This document shows, in pieces, positions 35,459 to 47,193 of a DNA stretch of 64,000 bases; the stretch's first letter is position 1, and every line of letters begins with the position of its first letter. Source of the stretch: Agaricus subrufescens (taxonomy: Eukaryota > Basidiomycota > Agaricomycetes > Agaricales > Agaricaceae); NCBI GenBank assembly GCA_029945375.1, contig CM057059.1, positions 744,001 to 808,000 on the forward strand, read 5' to 3'. The notes beneath the pieces were generated by a model, which saw only the letters and a list, made by a program, of their open reading frames with translations, did no database searches and was not told the origin of the DNA. The translations under genes and the position numbers were made by a program.

Positions 35459-36707
35459 CATCATGCATAATACCATATTTATAATGTACATTGCATTATT
35501 TCTGTTTCATCCGATAGTTGTACTACGTATGCGGTTCTATGGAGGTTTTGTGTCACCGGATCTGAATTCATGTTATAAATTAGCCAGCCCACCCGTAGTC
35601 ACTGGCAAAGGGCTGACAGTGGACAAGTGACAGTTTTTGTGGCGTCATCCCCTTATATCCCGTTAACTCAAGTAGGGTCTGCATGGCGTCCACTGCTGAC
35701 TAGCAACATATGAAAGCTCGACTTGTGCAAAAAGCTTCCGCAGGGAGATAACGCAGAGTACACATCTCCACTAATTACACTCGCACTGCGTTGAGGGAAT
35801 GCTTCCCAGAGGATCGCTACTCGCTGAGTCGTCGGTCAAGAGAGGCAATCACATGCTTCCCGTCCCATGGTGCTTAAAGTGACAGGGTTTCGAGGTGATT
35901 ATGCGAGTGAAGAAGGTTCGTTAAAGGGTAAATAGGGAAATGCGGCGTGTGTCCACAAGAGGGGATTTGTATTTCCCGCTATCGGAAGGAAGAACCCTTT
36001 GGTAAATAACCGAGAACAACGGAGATGGAAGCTGATTGATATGCATGAATAATATCAATCTTCCTTCGCGGGATGATTGAGGCGGTTGGTCGAAGGCGTT
36101 TTGGCAGAACACTAAATGACAATAAGTCATGAGGTCGCCGACTTTATGAATCGCTCAAGTAGCAGCGAGTCTAATCGTTGCCGCCCATGTGCCATATACA
36201 CTTTGTATAGGTCTGTCGAGGTGACAGGTGGATTGAGACTATCGTCGAGAGCGTTAAGTTGCACTAATCCGCGTGTTAGAGGATATGAATGATGGGCTAG
36301 AACTTGGCCAGCCCGGGGGGAGAATGGTGGCTCCAGCTAGAGCAATTGCGTAAGGGGAAATCGCACTCGTATCAGAAGGGTTCTGGAAAATTCGTTCATG
36401 GGCGTTTTGAGTCTTCTTCATTTTTATGCTGTAATATGTTGGCATGGTCGGCAAAGCTGTGAGGCGTTTATGTATTCGCCCACAAGCGTGCCCCAGAAGG
36501 GAAAGTGCGAAGATCTGTCGGCCTTGACACTCGCGTAACGATAGGGTGGCGGTGGACGATGTGCCGCGACCTGGGAGGACTGGCGTGTTTGGCGCTGTTT
36601 GGCTCCGGCCTGGGGGCACGGAGCCGACCTGCAGTGACGACACATTGCTGCCCATTTAGACTTCCTGCTGAATTTCCGCTAGCCAGACGCTGGAGTTCAT
36701 CGCGCGA
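35459..36707. other. Intergenic region between WOPR-A and the F-box gene
   Basis: About 1.25 kb. A minus-strand frame of 133 codons exists at 36254-36655 but has no recognisable domain and overlaps other equally open frames, so it is not called. Nothing else is recognised. Confidence 0.45.
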
Positions 36708-38330
36708 ATGTTCCGTCATTGCCTAAGGAGTTTCTTTTCGTTCAAGGGGCACTCAGGGCTGAATTTCTGCCTGCGCCTGCTCTACGGCCTGAAACGTATA
36801 CTGCATCCTTTGCTCCGGTATACACAAGCGCTCCTTTGACCTGTTTCCGCATGCTGACGTGGAGACAGCATATTTTCCGGTCACGCGCATGCGACAAAGG
36901 AGGTGACCAGACAGCCTCCGGAGCTTCCTTTGGAACTGTGGCTGGAAATATTCCAGTTCGCCACATATGTTCATCGATCGACATCAATAAAGCTCCTGGA
37001 TCCATTTGAGCCGAGGCGCACATCTAACAATGTTATGGCCGCTAATACGCCATCCTTATCCATTCGGACCAAGTTGGCTCTTGTTCTAGTGTGCAAGTCG
37101 TGGAAGATGGTCACAGAGCGGTTTCTATATCAGCATCTAGTCATACGGAGCCCAGCTCGGGCAAACGCCATTCTGGAGACACTTCTGGCGAGTCGACACA
37201 CCCTGGAGAACGGAGAGTTAGACATAGGCTATGGACGCTGGCCTATTCATATCGAAATCTTCACCCATGCACGCGGTACCAATAACATCCGATTTCTACA
37301 AACCCTATCCCGGATTTTTCAGTGTTGCCCAAACGTAAGACATCTTAGCGGGTCATGGGTTCATCCGCTACCCATAGAGTTCTTGAATGTCATCTCTGAA
37401 TTCTACGCACCATCGTTACAAGGCCTATGCTGGGATGAAACATGCACTACCTCATCATTCACTACTACAACCCCCGGTTTTCTCAGTTCGTTCAACGTCC
37501 TTCGAACTATCGACCTTCGCCATTACGTCGGGTGTAATCTGGCGCAATTTTCTGAATCGCCGACATTACCCCATGTCACCGACCTCATATTGTCAACACG
37601 CCCCGAAAGTTTGCAAATAGCAAGCTTCCTTTCGCTACCTCAAGTTCGTAATCTTACTCTTTGCATATCTCTTCGCGATTGCCAAGTATTCAAGCCTCGC
37701 GTTCCCTATCTTGAAATCCGCAAGTTGATTGAGAAGCACGGCCATACGCTGATCTCGGTAGATCTTCCAACTCCTGCGCCTATTCTCGAACCAGAACCTG
37801 ATAGCTCAGTTTTCCGACATACCGTCGAGCACATTAGACCCGAAGTATTCTTAGAACCCGATGCCTGTCCCAATCTTGTCTCATTCGTATATCCTGTCAC
37901 TTCCGAGCTCCTCCCTCCTCATGTGCACCCCAATCTCAGGCGGATTGGCCTACGGGGCATTCTGAGGCCCGAAACCCTGTACCCAGATAAACGCTCTAGA
38001 GTGAAAGCACACCTAGAGGGAATTACGCCGGAGTTATATCCCCGTCTACAAGAAATTCGTACTGTTGGCTTTCTCGTTGACGCCGAAACCGATAAATATA
38101 TCAAAGACGTATTCATCTGGTGGGTTGAGAAGTTTGAAGATTATGGAATCGATTTTCTCGACGGAGAAGGTGTTCTTTGGGCATACACAGATCCGATTGA
38201 TAAGGATATAGGCTCAGTCAATGTTCCATCAAAATTGAAGGTAGATGCAGAACCGAAGGAGCCATGTGCAACGCCTGTGGATACTCCGACTGAATTGACG
38301 AAGACCAATGAACGTTCAGCGTGTGTATGA
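36708..38330 (+). CDS. F-box protein, basidiomycete type
   Basis: The long frame reads ELPLELWLEIFQFATYV, an F-box-like motif, then LALVLVCKSWKMVTERFLYQ, the usual continuation in basidiomycete F-box proteins, then about 380 residues of weakly repetitive Leu-rich sequence. F-box proteins recruit targets to SCF ubiquitin ligases through Skp1; the target is unknown. The frame upstream of the F-box has no ATG before its stop at 36855-36857. A plausible fix is a first exon 36708-36817 (MFRHCLRSFFSFKGHSG...) spliced by a 51-nt intron (36818-36868) to HAHATKEVTRQPPELP; lengths close at 523 aa. That exon is inferred. The part from 36903 to the stop is firm. Confidence 0.8.
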
Positions 38331-38797
38331 TGGTGATTGATCTTGCATCGGTTCAATTGGTGAGTTTGTTCGCTCGAAATAGCTCAACAGATACTGTTGA
38401 ATCCTAATGCTAGCATCTTCAACCCGAGATTGTTTCGGTGTTTTTAGCTTAGGCCTTCCGCAACTTCGACAGCTGTTATTGATGGATATCTGCATTCTGG
38501 GGTTCTTGTTCCTGTGGGCGTATTCTTAGCTCAGAGCATTGAACTTTGTTTTTATCACATCTATTATCATTTGGCAACGCCCAATTGAGGTCAGGTTAAG
38601 GTTGAAATTCTACTATCCAAGAAATCACAGTGCAAGTGTATCATCCCTGACTGCTCCAAATAAATAGAAATGATGCCAAGATCCTGATGACTTGAATGTT
38701 GAATCGGGTCTGGATATCCGGCGACAGCGTAAGATAAAGCAATGAGTCCTCTAAATGTGAATAACTGCGAAGCATCTAGTTCCTTGGTTCAGGCGGC
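38331..38797. other. Convergent spacer, F-box to carrier
   Basis: Contains the 3' ends of two convergent genes. No gene seen. Confidence 0.6.
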
Positions 38798-40012
38798 TTA
38801 GAGCCGGTCAAGAATACGGATAGCCATCTCAAACCCTAAGAACGTAGCTCCGTTCGCGAAGGGTGAACTGAGATGATTATGAATATTGACCGACGGAAGA
38901 GCATTTAGATGTACACACCGAATGAGGGTAGGGACTATCCCCCGAGTAAATGCGGGGAAGCCTTCTGTCCTCCACACTGTCCGCACACAATCTAAAGTGG
39001 ATTTATATTTTTGCCCAGTAGCGGGTGTGAATCCATCGGTTTGCATTCTGGATTTAATCATATCGATGGGATATATCACCGCCCAAAGCTGGGGAAGGTC
39101 AGCTGAGAATCCAAGGAACTGGAGCGTTGACTTACAGCATAACCGGCAGCAGCTCCATAGAGAACTGCGTTCATGGGATTGATTTGATCCCGCCTGATCC
39201 CCTTCTTTGCTATCTCTCTCTGGACCAACGTTTCATAAGCTAAGAAATAGATGCCGTATCCAGAACATTCTCGGAGGAGTGTCACAGCCTGACCCTTATA
39301 AAGGCCTTTCACGCCATGTGCGGAATAGATTTTCTTAATGGCATCCCAAGGTCCGTTCCACGTTGGGTTGGTATTAGATTGAGTCTGTAGACCTATTTAT
39401 AGCGGGTCAGCCACGGGGCAATCATATGCGACACTATTCACTTACGAATACGGATATGCTCAACAGGTCCCGAAACAACACTGTTAGCTAGCCCCGCGGA
39501 CACACCAGAGACGAAGAGCTGAGAGCCGGAGAGGGTTTTTCCCCCCTCACCGCCAACGCCGCGAGCCACATTTTTAGCAGCGAAAAAGCGCTTGGTGTAT
39601 TCCACAGCTCCAAATTGGATCGATACACAAAGACCTATACCTAACAAGGGCGTGAGGGTACCCTAGAGTTATTTTAGTCAAATGACCAATCATTTTTGAT
39701 TGTGGACATACACACCTTATAGAAAGCAAGAGGCCCCTCGTTTTTGAGAATGCCACCGGCGCAATGAAGCATGCCCGAGTAGGTACCCTTGGCAGACGTT
39801 TGCATCCGCTGTTTGGGGAAGGTATAAAGGTGGAAGGGCAACTAGAGTGGCGGAAAACGCACCACTTTGACAATGTCGAATGGTTGCCCGACGAGCACCT
39901 GAAGAACGGGAGCCAATAAGCCTAGGAGATCAAAGGATAAGTGGCAATAGGCACGTACCTGGGCGATGCCACCGACAGTTCCAGCTGTCAAGTCCTTGGC
40001 TGTTTTCGACAT
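38798..40012 (-). CDS. YMC1: Mitochondrial carrier, YMC1-like
   Basis: Mitochondrial carrier family proteins have three repeats of two membrane helices. Read on the minus strand: MSKTAKDLTAGTVGGIAQVL, first signature GQPFDIVKVRLQTS, then GGILKNEGPLAFYKGTLTPL and LGIGLCVSIQFGAVEYTKRF, very close to the YMC1/YMC2 type. Repeat two has GPVEHIRI and GVKGLYKGQAVTLLRECSGY. Repeat three has YPIDMIKSRMQTDGF and FTRGIVPTLIR, ending FLGFEMAIRILDRL. All three PX[DE]XX[KR]-like motifs are visible (the second as PVEHIRIR). Yeast Ymc1 is linked to glycine/glutamate and pyrimidine-related transport; substrate assignment is inference. ATG 40012 is preferred over 40027. The start is 149 bases from the start of the divergent zinc-finger gene. 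Confidence 0.9.
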
Positions 40013-40161
40013 TAGCGGAAGGAGCAAGGCACAATTGCGCAGACGTTAACATGCCCGTTTCCGAGGCGAAAAACGGTCCGCGCTGTCAAACAAGTGCAAA
40101 TTCTTTCCCAGATAAGATCCTACAAGCACCAACAAATACCAATTTACTTATTCCTCCTTAC

Positions 40162-42078
40162 ATGGCAGAAAGTCTTGCCCAGGTACTCGCCGCCGCCCAG
40201 GCAGCCGCGAACGCCGAGCTTACTCTGGATGCAGAGGAGGAGGAGGAGGAGGAAGAGGAGGAAGAAGACGCAGTTGGTAATGTGGCTGAAGAAGAAGAAG
40301 AGGACGAGGAGGACGAGGACGCCGACATCGATGCACAGGCTCAAGAGATTGCTCTGAGGCTGGGCCAGCAACTATGGGAAGATATAAACAAAGCACAGGC
40401 TGCCCAAGCTGCCTCTAATACTTTCACTACTCCCTCCGGCCAGAAACTGTCTCGTAAAGAGGAGGCTGTAATATCGACCATGAAAACCATTTTATCTCTT
40501 GTAGGACAGGATGCAGCCGCAAAACATGTTCTTGAATCGACAGCCTTCCTTGCGAACACGGGAAACATCTTTGAAACCCTCCAACGTTGTGTTACCACCA
40601 ACAGCGTGGCCAAACATATATGTACACCACTCAGTCACGGCCTCGTCTCTTTGGCAAAATCTGAAAACCTTTTCGGTGGATTGCGCCACTCCAACATACC
40701 ATTCATGGAACTGGATAAAGGAAAACGCCGACGTGAAGAGGGCGACGAAAGTCTAATGCACCGCCCACCCAAACGTCCTTATATTCTCGATGGTGACCTT
40801 TATGCGCAAGTCTCTGAAGCCGTTCGCGTAATCACGCAAGCTTTGGGAAATGCTCCTTCTCAGGCGCTAGACCCAAATTTTATCTCCTCCATTCGCCTGC
40901 CATTACATCAAGTCTTCCTGTTTGCTGTCACCTCATCGGCACGCGGGGGCCATGAAATGCACACACTACAGGAAATCAGTGGTTTAATACAAGTCATCGG
41001 TGTATTAAGCGGAATACAAATAGGCCAACCTCCAGAGACCCTATCCAGCAATACCCCCTATGCCGCGCACACATGGATGAACCAATCACAAGCGTTTACA
41101 GCTATGACCGACATTGGGACAGCCGTTTATCCTTGCCTAGTTGCCGGCTGTGGAAAGGTTTTCTCTCGGCTTTACAGTCTACGTGCTCACCAACGCGGCC
41201 ATTCCACGCATCGACCTTTTCGCTGTGCCATATGTCCTGCCTCATTTGCGCGTAATCATGACCTTAAGCGGCATGTCCGGCTCCACGATAAGAAGGCCTG
41301 GAGATGCGAAGGTTGTCAGAAAATTTTTTCAAGAAGAGATGCTATCAAGCGTCATAAAACCGGTAGCAAAACACGTGGTGTGAAAAGCGAGATATGTATA
41401 AACGCGGACGTCGTGGAAGTGGATCTTGACGATGAAGGTGGCGAAGACTCGCTTCGAGAAGAGAGGAGGACAAAACTGTGGAACAGTATTGTTGCAAGCG
41501 GTGTCAATACAGCCCAGGACGCTCATCGTAACGCATATGCCACAGAAGAAGGCGAGCTTCCCTCTGAAGTCATCATCAATACACAGGCTGTCGTACTCGG
41601 CCTACAGGGTTTATTACAGTCTCATGTGGGGAATGCTCTCGGCACCCCTCAAGCCCAACAAATGCCTCTTACAACTGACCCTACTAACGGTCAAGCAACC
41701 TTAGCAAGTGTTATTGCCCGGGCTCAGCTCCAATCTGTTCCGGTGAAGCAAGTTCCCGATATTGCTAGCAGCGCTGCAGTAGCACCAATGCCGAGTTCCA
41801 TCATTTCTACGGCTTCGACGGAGAATACGGACGGTCAAGATGTTACGATGTCACCTCCAAACGCCGCGGATCCGAGCCCTACGCATATTATCCCTTCGCT
41901 CTCAATGTACGGGTTGTCCGATGAACAAGCCAAGATGCTGGAGCTTGCCATTGCAAATGCTGCTTCGGCCGCTCAGGCTCAAGCCGAGGCCGAGGCAGCT
42001 CTTGAGGAAGAGGAAGAAAACGATTCTTCTGAAGGTAATGACAGCGATGGTACAGACGACCAAGAAACAACATCGTGA
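40162..42078 (+). CDS. C2H2 zinc-finger protein with acidic N-terminus
   Basis: Single-exon frame of 638 aa from ATG 40162. The N-terminus has long Glu/Asp runs encoded by GAG/GAA repeats near 40229-40320. The middle is helical with a short basic patch (KGKRRREEGDES). The zinc fingers are YPCLVAGCGKVFSRLYSLRA (ending HQRGH), FRCAICPASFARNHDLKRHV (ending RLH) and WRCEGCQKIFSRRDAIKRHK. A second acidic/Ala-rich tract ends the protein. It is likely a DNA-binding transcription factor; its targets are unknown. The same frame stays open back to 39880, across the start of the divergent carrier gene, with extra ATGs; I prefer 40162 because the upstream part has no protein-like composition. No introns are needed, unusual for this window. 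Confidence 0.87.
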   Translation: MAESLAQVLAAAQAAANAELTLDAEEEEEEEEEEEDAVGNVAEEEEEDEEDEDADIDAQAQEIALRLGQQLWEDINKAQAAQAASNTFTTPSGQKLSRKEEAVISTMKTILSLVGQDAAAKHVLESTAFLANTGNIFETLQRCVTTNSVAKHICTPLSHGLVSLAKSENLFGGLRHSNIPFMELDKGKRRREEGDESLMHRPPKRPYILDGDLYAQVSEAVRVITQALGNAPSQALDPNFISSIRLPLHQVFLFAVTSSARGGHEMHTLQEISGLIQVIGVLSGIQIGQPPETLSSNTPYAAHTWMNQSQAFTAMTDIGTAVYPCLVAGCGKVFSRLYSLRAHQRGHSTHRPFRCAICPASFARNHDLKRHVRLHDKKAWRCEGCQKIFSRRDAIKRHKTGSKTRGVKSEICINADVVEVDLDDEGGEDSLREERRTKLWNSIVASGVNTAQDAHRNAYATEEGELPSEVIINTQAVVLGLQGLLQSHVGNALGTPQAQQMPLTTDPTNGQATLASVIARAQLQSVPVKQVPDIASSAAVAPMPSSIISTASTENTDGQDVTMSPPNAADPSPTHIIPSLSMYGLSDEQAKMLELAIANAASAAQAQAEAEAALEEEEENDSSEGNDSDGTDDQETTS

Positions 42079-42302
42079 GGACTACAAGAAATAATGCGTT
42101 CTGTGATACAAGGTAAAGTTTGAAGTCTAATAATGTACAACAGGCATTGACAACGAATAAATAACAGTCACCGTCGCTTCATTTCAGTTTGTTTTGAAAT
42201 ATCCCGGGTCCCACAGCTGAGACACGCCTGGCTTCGGATGCATCGGACATAAGCATATGTGGGGTACAAAACTGCTTACGATTTTATAGACAATATGTTT
42301 CA

Positions 42303-42785
42303 TCACATCTTGGATACGGGATTTCGCCTCCTCGCCTCTTGATATTTTCGTTTCATCTCTTCATTCAATTTCCGCCATCTTTCCTGGCTTTCTGAACTTT
42401 CGCGCTTCCATGCCTCCGCTATAGCCTGTGCCGGCGACACCGCTGATCTACGAGGGGCATCTTTCCGGGGACTTGAAGGAGGGTTAGAGGTCATCTGCCC
42501 ATTAGGTGGAGCATATGTTGAGAAATGGTGTAAAGGAATGACTGGAATTGGCGTACAGGACACGGGGATATCTCGTATGTGATGGAAGGCTTGACTATTG
42601 GCTGCAAATTTATATTAACGCCATTTTCGGCCAAAGGGCAAGTCAAAATGTTCAAACCAAGGCTGGCGCATGAATAGACGGACAAACCCAAGGTCCAACT
42701 GTTCTCACTGTTAGATAGCTAGAACAAAGGGTATCCTAAATCGGGAAGGTTGAAAGGACGCACTTGGCGGACGCGATCGGAACAT
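42303..42785 (-). CDS. Small hypothetical protein with basic helical C-terminus
   Basis: Proposed exons 42785-42760, 42707-42658 and 42601-42303 close at 124 aa. A TATA-like element reads on the minus strand at about 42931-42924. The C-terminal half, SPAQAIAEAWKRESSESQER and WRKLNEEMKRKYQEARRR, is a charged helix reminiscent of the end of an HMG box but too short to call. The last exon is convincing as coding. The first two exons rest on splice sites (one with a weak GTCCTT donor) and on frame closure. The function is unknown. It is convergent with the zinc-finger gene. Confidence 0.45.
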
Positions 42786-45282
42786 GCCGTTTTAGGTGAA
42801 GACTTCGGGGCCTTGTGTAGGAAGTGCGGACAATGAGGCAGACGCGGGGAGGAAAGAAATGCGGGATGAGGAAAAGCGAGGGGAGGAAGCACCTATAGGG
42901 CGCAGACGAGGCTCGCAAACAGACTTATATATCTAGCAAAATGGAAATGCTCAATTAACGCGTTTGAGGCACCTGATGGATCAATGCGAAGCTGCATTCT
43001 CCGGGGTCTTCAAATTTTGATCGTCGTGAGATTCCTGGACCTCAACTGCAATGTGATACTGGCGTGGCGCTGCCTGTTGAAAAGGTCCCTTGTCCATGTG
43101 TCACTAAATCCTGACTTTGAATGTGGGTCGGATCAGTTTCAGGTCGCGGTGCATGCCTGCGTTGCGCAGAGTCTGCGCAAAGCCACCCAAGATACTGGAA
43201 AACAAATGTCGAGAAAAAATAATGCTCTTGTTCCGAATGGGGTATGTGAGGTCATCAAATATAATCTGGGGTATAGTTTTTGGCATTTTGGACCCGCTCC
43301 GTTTTTGAACTATTTGAGGTGTCAACTGCATCATGTCCGGGTCGGGGCTCGGTACTATAAACCTGAGTAGTACTTCCTCCAAACTATCTATGGTTTTTTT
43401 TGTTGTTGTTTTACATAAAAGCAAGACTACATCAAGTTGACAATAGGCTCCGGATTGAGAGTGGCTGTCCCATTTTGAATCATATGCGTTGCTAAAAATC
43501 ACTACTGCTACTAGAACAAACACTATATGTGGAAGTGTAAAAGGCGCTCAGATCCGCTCAGAAATGTAATTTCGGGGGACAATCCGGCGAAAATGGCAGT
43601 TCATCAAACCGTTTAGCTTCTGGTGGAGTTGATACGTCTGTTCTGAAAAGGCGCGATATCACAAAACTAGAAGCTTTTTTGTTCGGCCCGCCAAGTGGTA
43701 ATGAACATTCTCGTTGCGACTAGCGTTTCGGGTGAAGGGTTTTATTTTGATTTTTATTTTGAGTGGTTCATCTTAGATGTCATGGATCGCTTGAGGAATT
43801 TTGCCCTGTGATCCCGTATATGTGGACGGGTATTACTGGGAGTTTCTTTTATTGTATGGCAGTGTTGGTGTCTATGAAACGATTCTTATGAGTAGATGAT
43901 GGAAGATTTGATTTTATTCCGTGTCAAGGATTACACAGCAAATACAAGCACTGGAACTACATCATTTGGAGCCTACAGAAGAGAACAAACACCGTTTCTG
44001 AAGTTTGGAGTGTGCCTAGCCCTATCTCATAAAATAGTTGTCGTATAAAAAGACTGTTTGTTACCCCGATATCAATCAAGTGTCATTCGAGAAGTTCGAT
44101 TTTGCGATGTGGAGGGGGAGGCAGTCCTTCTTCAGTCGTTATAGCATCCCGCCCACTACAGCCTCGTTCTCTATTGGCAAAAGATGGGCCTTTTGCCTAC
44201 TATGTTACAAAGGATGAACAAGTGAATAGCTTTAAGGAGACACAAGTTTCCAGAATATCTTGTTTAAAAATTCTTCAGAATTAGGGTGATGGATAAGAAT
44301 GGAAGAGCCTTAAGTGGCGTGCTAACCGCAGCGTCCATATGTAGTGGGTAAAAACAAAACGTCGTCATCACGAGGTGCGGTTGCACTGGTGAAAATTCTT
44401 ACTACCTCATTTGAGACGGCAGAGAGAAGTTTTGATAATTGAGCTGGGAAAATCAGCGTGTTTCAGTGTGTAAACGGATATACGTAAATTGGAATAATGG
44501 TGCATGGGATTCAAATTGCTGAGTTTGGTTGACAGCACACCATATGTCGGATTGTCGACTAGATGCCAAAAAGAAAAGTAAATCTGGTCCAGGCGCCAGT
44601 CACTGATAGAGAAACAAGGGGTTACAATGACATAATCTCCGGGGTAAAGTTGACCAACTCACGCGGGAGAAAAACGATATCTTGCCGTTTCTATATTTTA
44701 TAAATAGACACAAAATCTCATATATAGTAACAAGTTGTGCATGTCGCCCGCCGCATTGCATCTACAATCCCAAACTGGGACATATACCACGCCTACACCA
44801 CACTGCGCCGCCTCGTTTTCCTCTATCGGTCTCGTCGAATGACATACCTGATGATCAATAAACGCATGGCAGATATTCCGTGTCAACTCGTGCCTGCATA
44901 AGGGATGTAAAACGCCGGAAAGCGGGAGTTCAAATATATATTCTTTTTACGGCGGTAAGTAGCCACCTGCTTACACGTTGAATGCGCTTTAACCAAACCC
45001 GCCTAAAATTCTGAAACTTTGAAGCTTGATTCTCGAACCCTTGATGTTTACCATCTATATACTAAGCACGACTCTATACACGACTACAACACGCGTTCGA
45101 AGCACGTCTGAGTGCTCGGTCAGCAAGAAAGTCATTAAATATATCCAATATTGGGGAGTTCCAGTCGCACAGCGACAATATTAACCAATCATATGGGTAA
45201 TCTGTGTTATCGGTCCATTAAGCCGTAAGACAGAGAACGGTAGGGTGGAAAAGAAGACACGCCCCGGGTCGAAGAAGAACGT
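42786..45282. other. Gene-poor region, about 2.5 kb
   Basis: Contains the promoter of the small gene at 42785 and the 3' flank of the chitinase gene. Frames at 42984-43370 (plus) and 43104-43523 (minus) overlap each other and lack family signatures. Nothing else is recognised. Confidence 0.45.
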
Positions 45283-47100
45283 TTAGAGCAATTGCATATG
45301 AGCAGTGGGGAAGGAAAAGAAGAGGAATGATAGCGGTATTGATGCGGCGGTGACAACGATTAGATCAAGAATGCTAAGTGATCGCAACTGTCTAGCACCG
45401 GACGTATTGGTTGTCGGGGTAGAGCTGCCTGCACTAGAGGGCGAGGGGTAGCGCGATGGGTCACCATTGCGTGCTGCGGATACTATAAATTGGAAGAACA
45501 AAATATCAGGAATTGGGGTCCCTCTCAAATACGACCAGCCAGCGATAGAAACGCACTTATGGAATCGAGAAGCATGTCCTTGTAATCCCCTCCAGCCTCC
45601 CACATAGCAAATCCGGCCATACCGGTCACGTTAACGAAGTTGCCTTTGGCAGCGAAGGAATCGGCGTTATCATACGAGACATAGACTTGTTTGGACTTGT
45701 CGTATAAAAAAGGCTAGAAAGAAGTAGTAGTTTCCGTTAGGGCGGGCCGTCGAATTAAAAATACCAAGAGGTGTGGGGAAGCGGAGGAAGTAAGATGCAG
45801 AGAAGGCGGGGGTGACACGAGAAATGGTGTTTGCAAAACGCGAAGAACAGGATTTGCTCACCGTTTGACTGCAATTGTCATATCGATAATCAATGCCCTG
45901 GCGTACCGTTCCATCGGTGTTCAGGAATCCTTCTTCCACGAGGCCCCAGAGAGCGTAAACGCCTCCAGGGCCTACGGGGTTTCCACAAACATCCATTCCT
46001 GCATCTCCATCCCAGCGGTCACCCTTGCGAGCATTATTAGCGGTATAGGGAGGGTATAAGCCGAGGGTAGGGTCGCCCTGTCCCGTTAGGGCAACGGAGG
46101 GGGGAATAACGAAAGAATGACCATATGCGGGCACACCCAATACGATCTGATTGGCCGGAATCCCTGCGGCCGTCCAACTATCGAGAGCGGATCTTGCAGA
46201 TCCAAACTGACTTGCGGTTGGTGCGCACGAGTCTACTAAAGGCGCGTCTGGGCCGGCACCAGTCGTTGGCGTCGATTTGGTGTCGTAATTCATGATGGAA
46301 ATATGGTCCAGAACCTGGCTGAAATCTGCAAGGTCGGTAGAGGGTTGTCCAGTGGCATCGGCGAATGGTTTGGTGTAGACAGCGGCGGAAAGAGTTAGGT
46401 TCTTGCCGATAGGATTTGATCGGAGCTCTTTTAGGAAGGTCAGGAAATTAGAGGTATCGTTGGCGTTGACGACATTGCAGCCTATTCCCTGCAAGCCGGG
46501 ATATTCCCAACTAAAGACGAATGAGACTATATGACAGCGGGGAAAGATTGGAACATACTCGAACTCGATACCGTCAAGTGAGTATTGCTGGACCAGGCCT
46601 GTAACTGCCTTTACAAATGCAGTTCGATTCTTTGACGAGCCGACACCGGTCGAGAAGTAAAGGGACCCTGTCCATCCACCGATGGAAAGACTGGCTTTTA
46701 CACCCTATGAAGAGGACTCAGGGAAGTCGGTGGAGAAGGAGGGCAAGGCTTACGTGCTTGTGAGCTGCAGAGACAAAGTTGGGCAGGAGTTTCTGATCAG
46801 AGGGTGCAAGGGAAATGACATCAGGTTTGGGTGTCGTGACGCTGCAGGGAGAACGGTCTACTCGTTGTTTTGCCAACAATTCAAACAGACGACGCACGCG
46901 AAGGCATAGCTCATGTGTGTGTATTTTTCCCAGCTGACATTTTTCAAGGGAAAATCGGTCTCATGCCATCCGGTATACCATGCAGAGGAAATAAGCGGCG
47001 ACGACGACGCAGTTTGTTGTCGCCGGTGGCGTCTATGAGGCTGGTGCGCCGCCGAGACGGCCGCCACGAAAAAGAGAGCGGCGACGGGCAGTGACCGCAT
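45283..47100 (-). CDS. GH18 chitinase, secreted, with hydrophobic C-terminal tail
   Basis: GH18 enzymes hydrolyse chitin beta-1,4 bonds with a Glu acid in DGxDxDxE. The start (47100) gives a signal peptide, MRSLPVAALFFVAAVSAAHQ. Then ISSAWYTGWHETDFPLKNVS opens the barrel. The active site is LDGIEFDWEYPGLQG, with the intron between GA and T of the second Asp; the first inner Asp is Glu, a variant in the motif, while the catalytic Glu is present. Later come LSAAVYTKPFADATG, ISIMNYDTKSTPTTGAGPD, LGVPAYGHSFVIP, and MAGFAMWEAGGDYKDMLLDS. The tail is Ser/Thr-rich (SPSSAGSSTPTTNTSGARQL) followed by a hydrophobic end (IVVTAASIPLSFLFFSF), which suggests GPI or membrane anchoring. A role in cell-wall remodelling is likely. 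Confidence 0.92.
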
Positions 47101-47193
47101 TGGAGTAGAAAATTGAAAGAAAGTGGGGCGGCGTCGGCTTTTCTCAGCTGATTGCAGGGTCTGATACACGAAGGATACTACTACAACGTAAAC

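Noticed and set aside
36254..36655. 133-codon minus-strand frame
   Set aside because: Several overlapping frames are equally open here and none has a family signature.
42984..43370. 128-codon plus-strand frame
   Set aside because: Overlaps an equally long minus-strand frame; composition is not protein-like.
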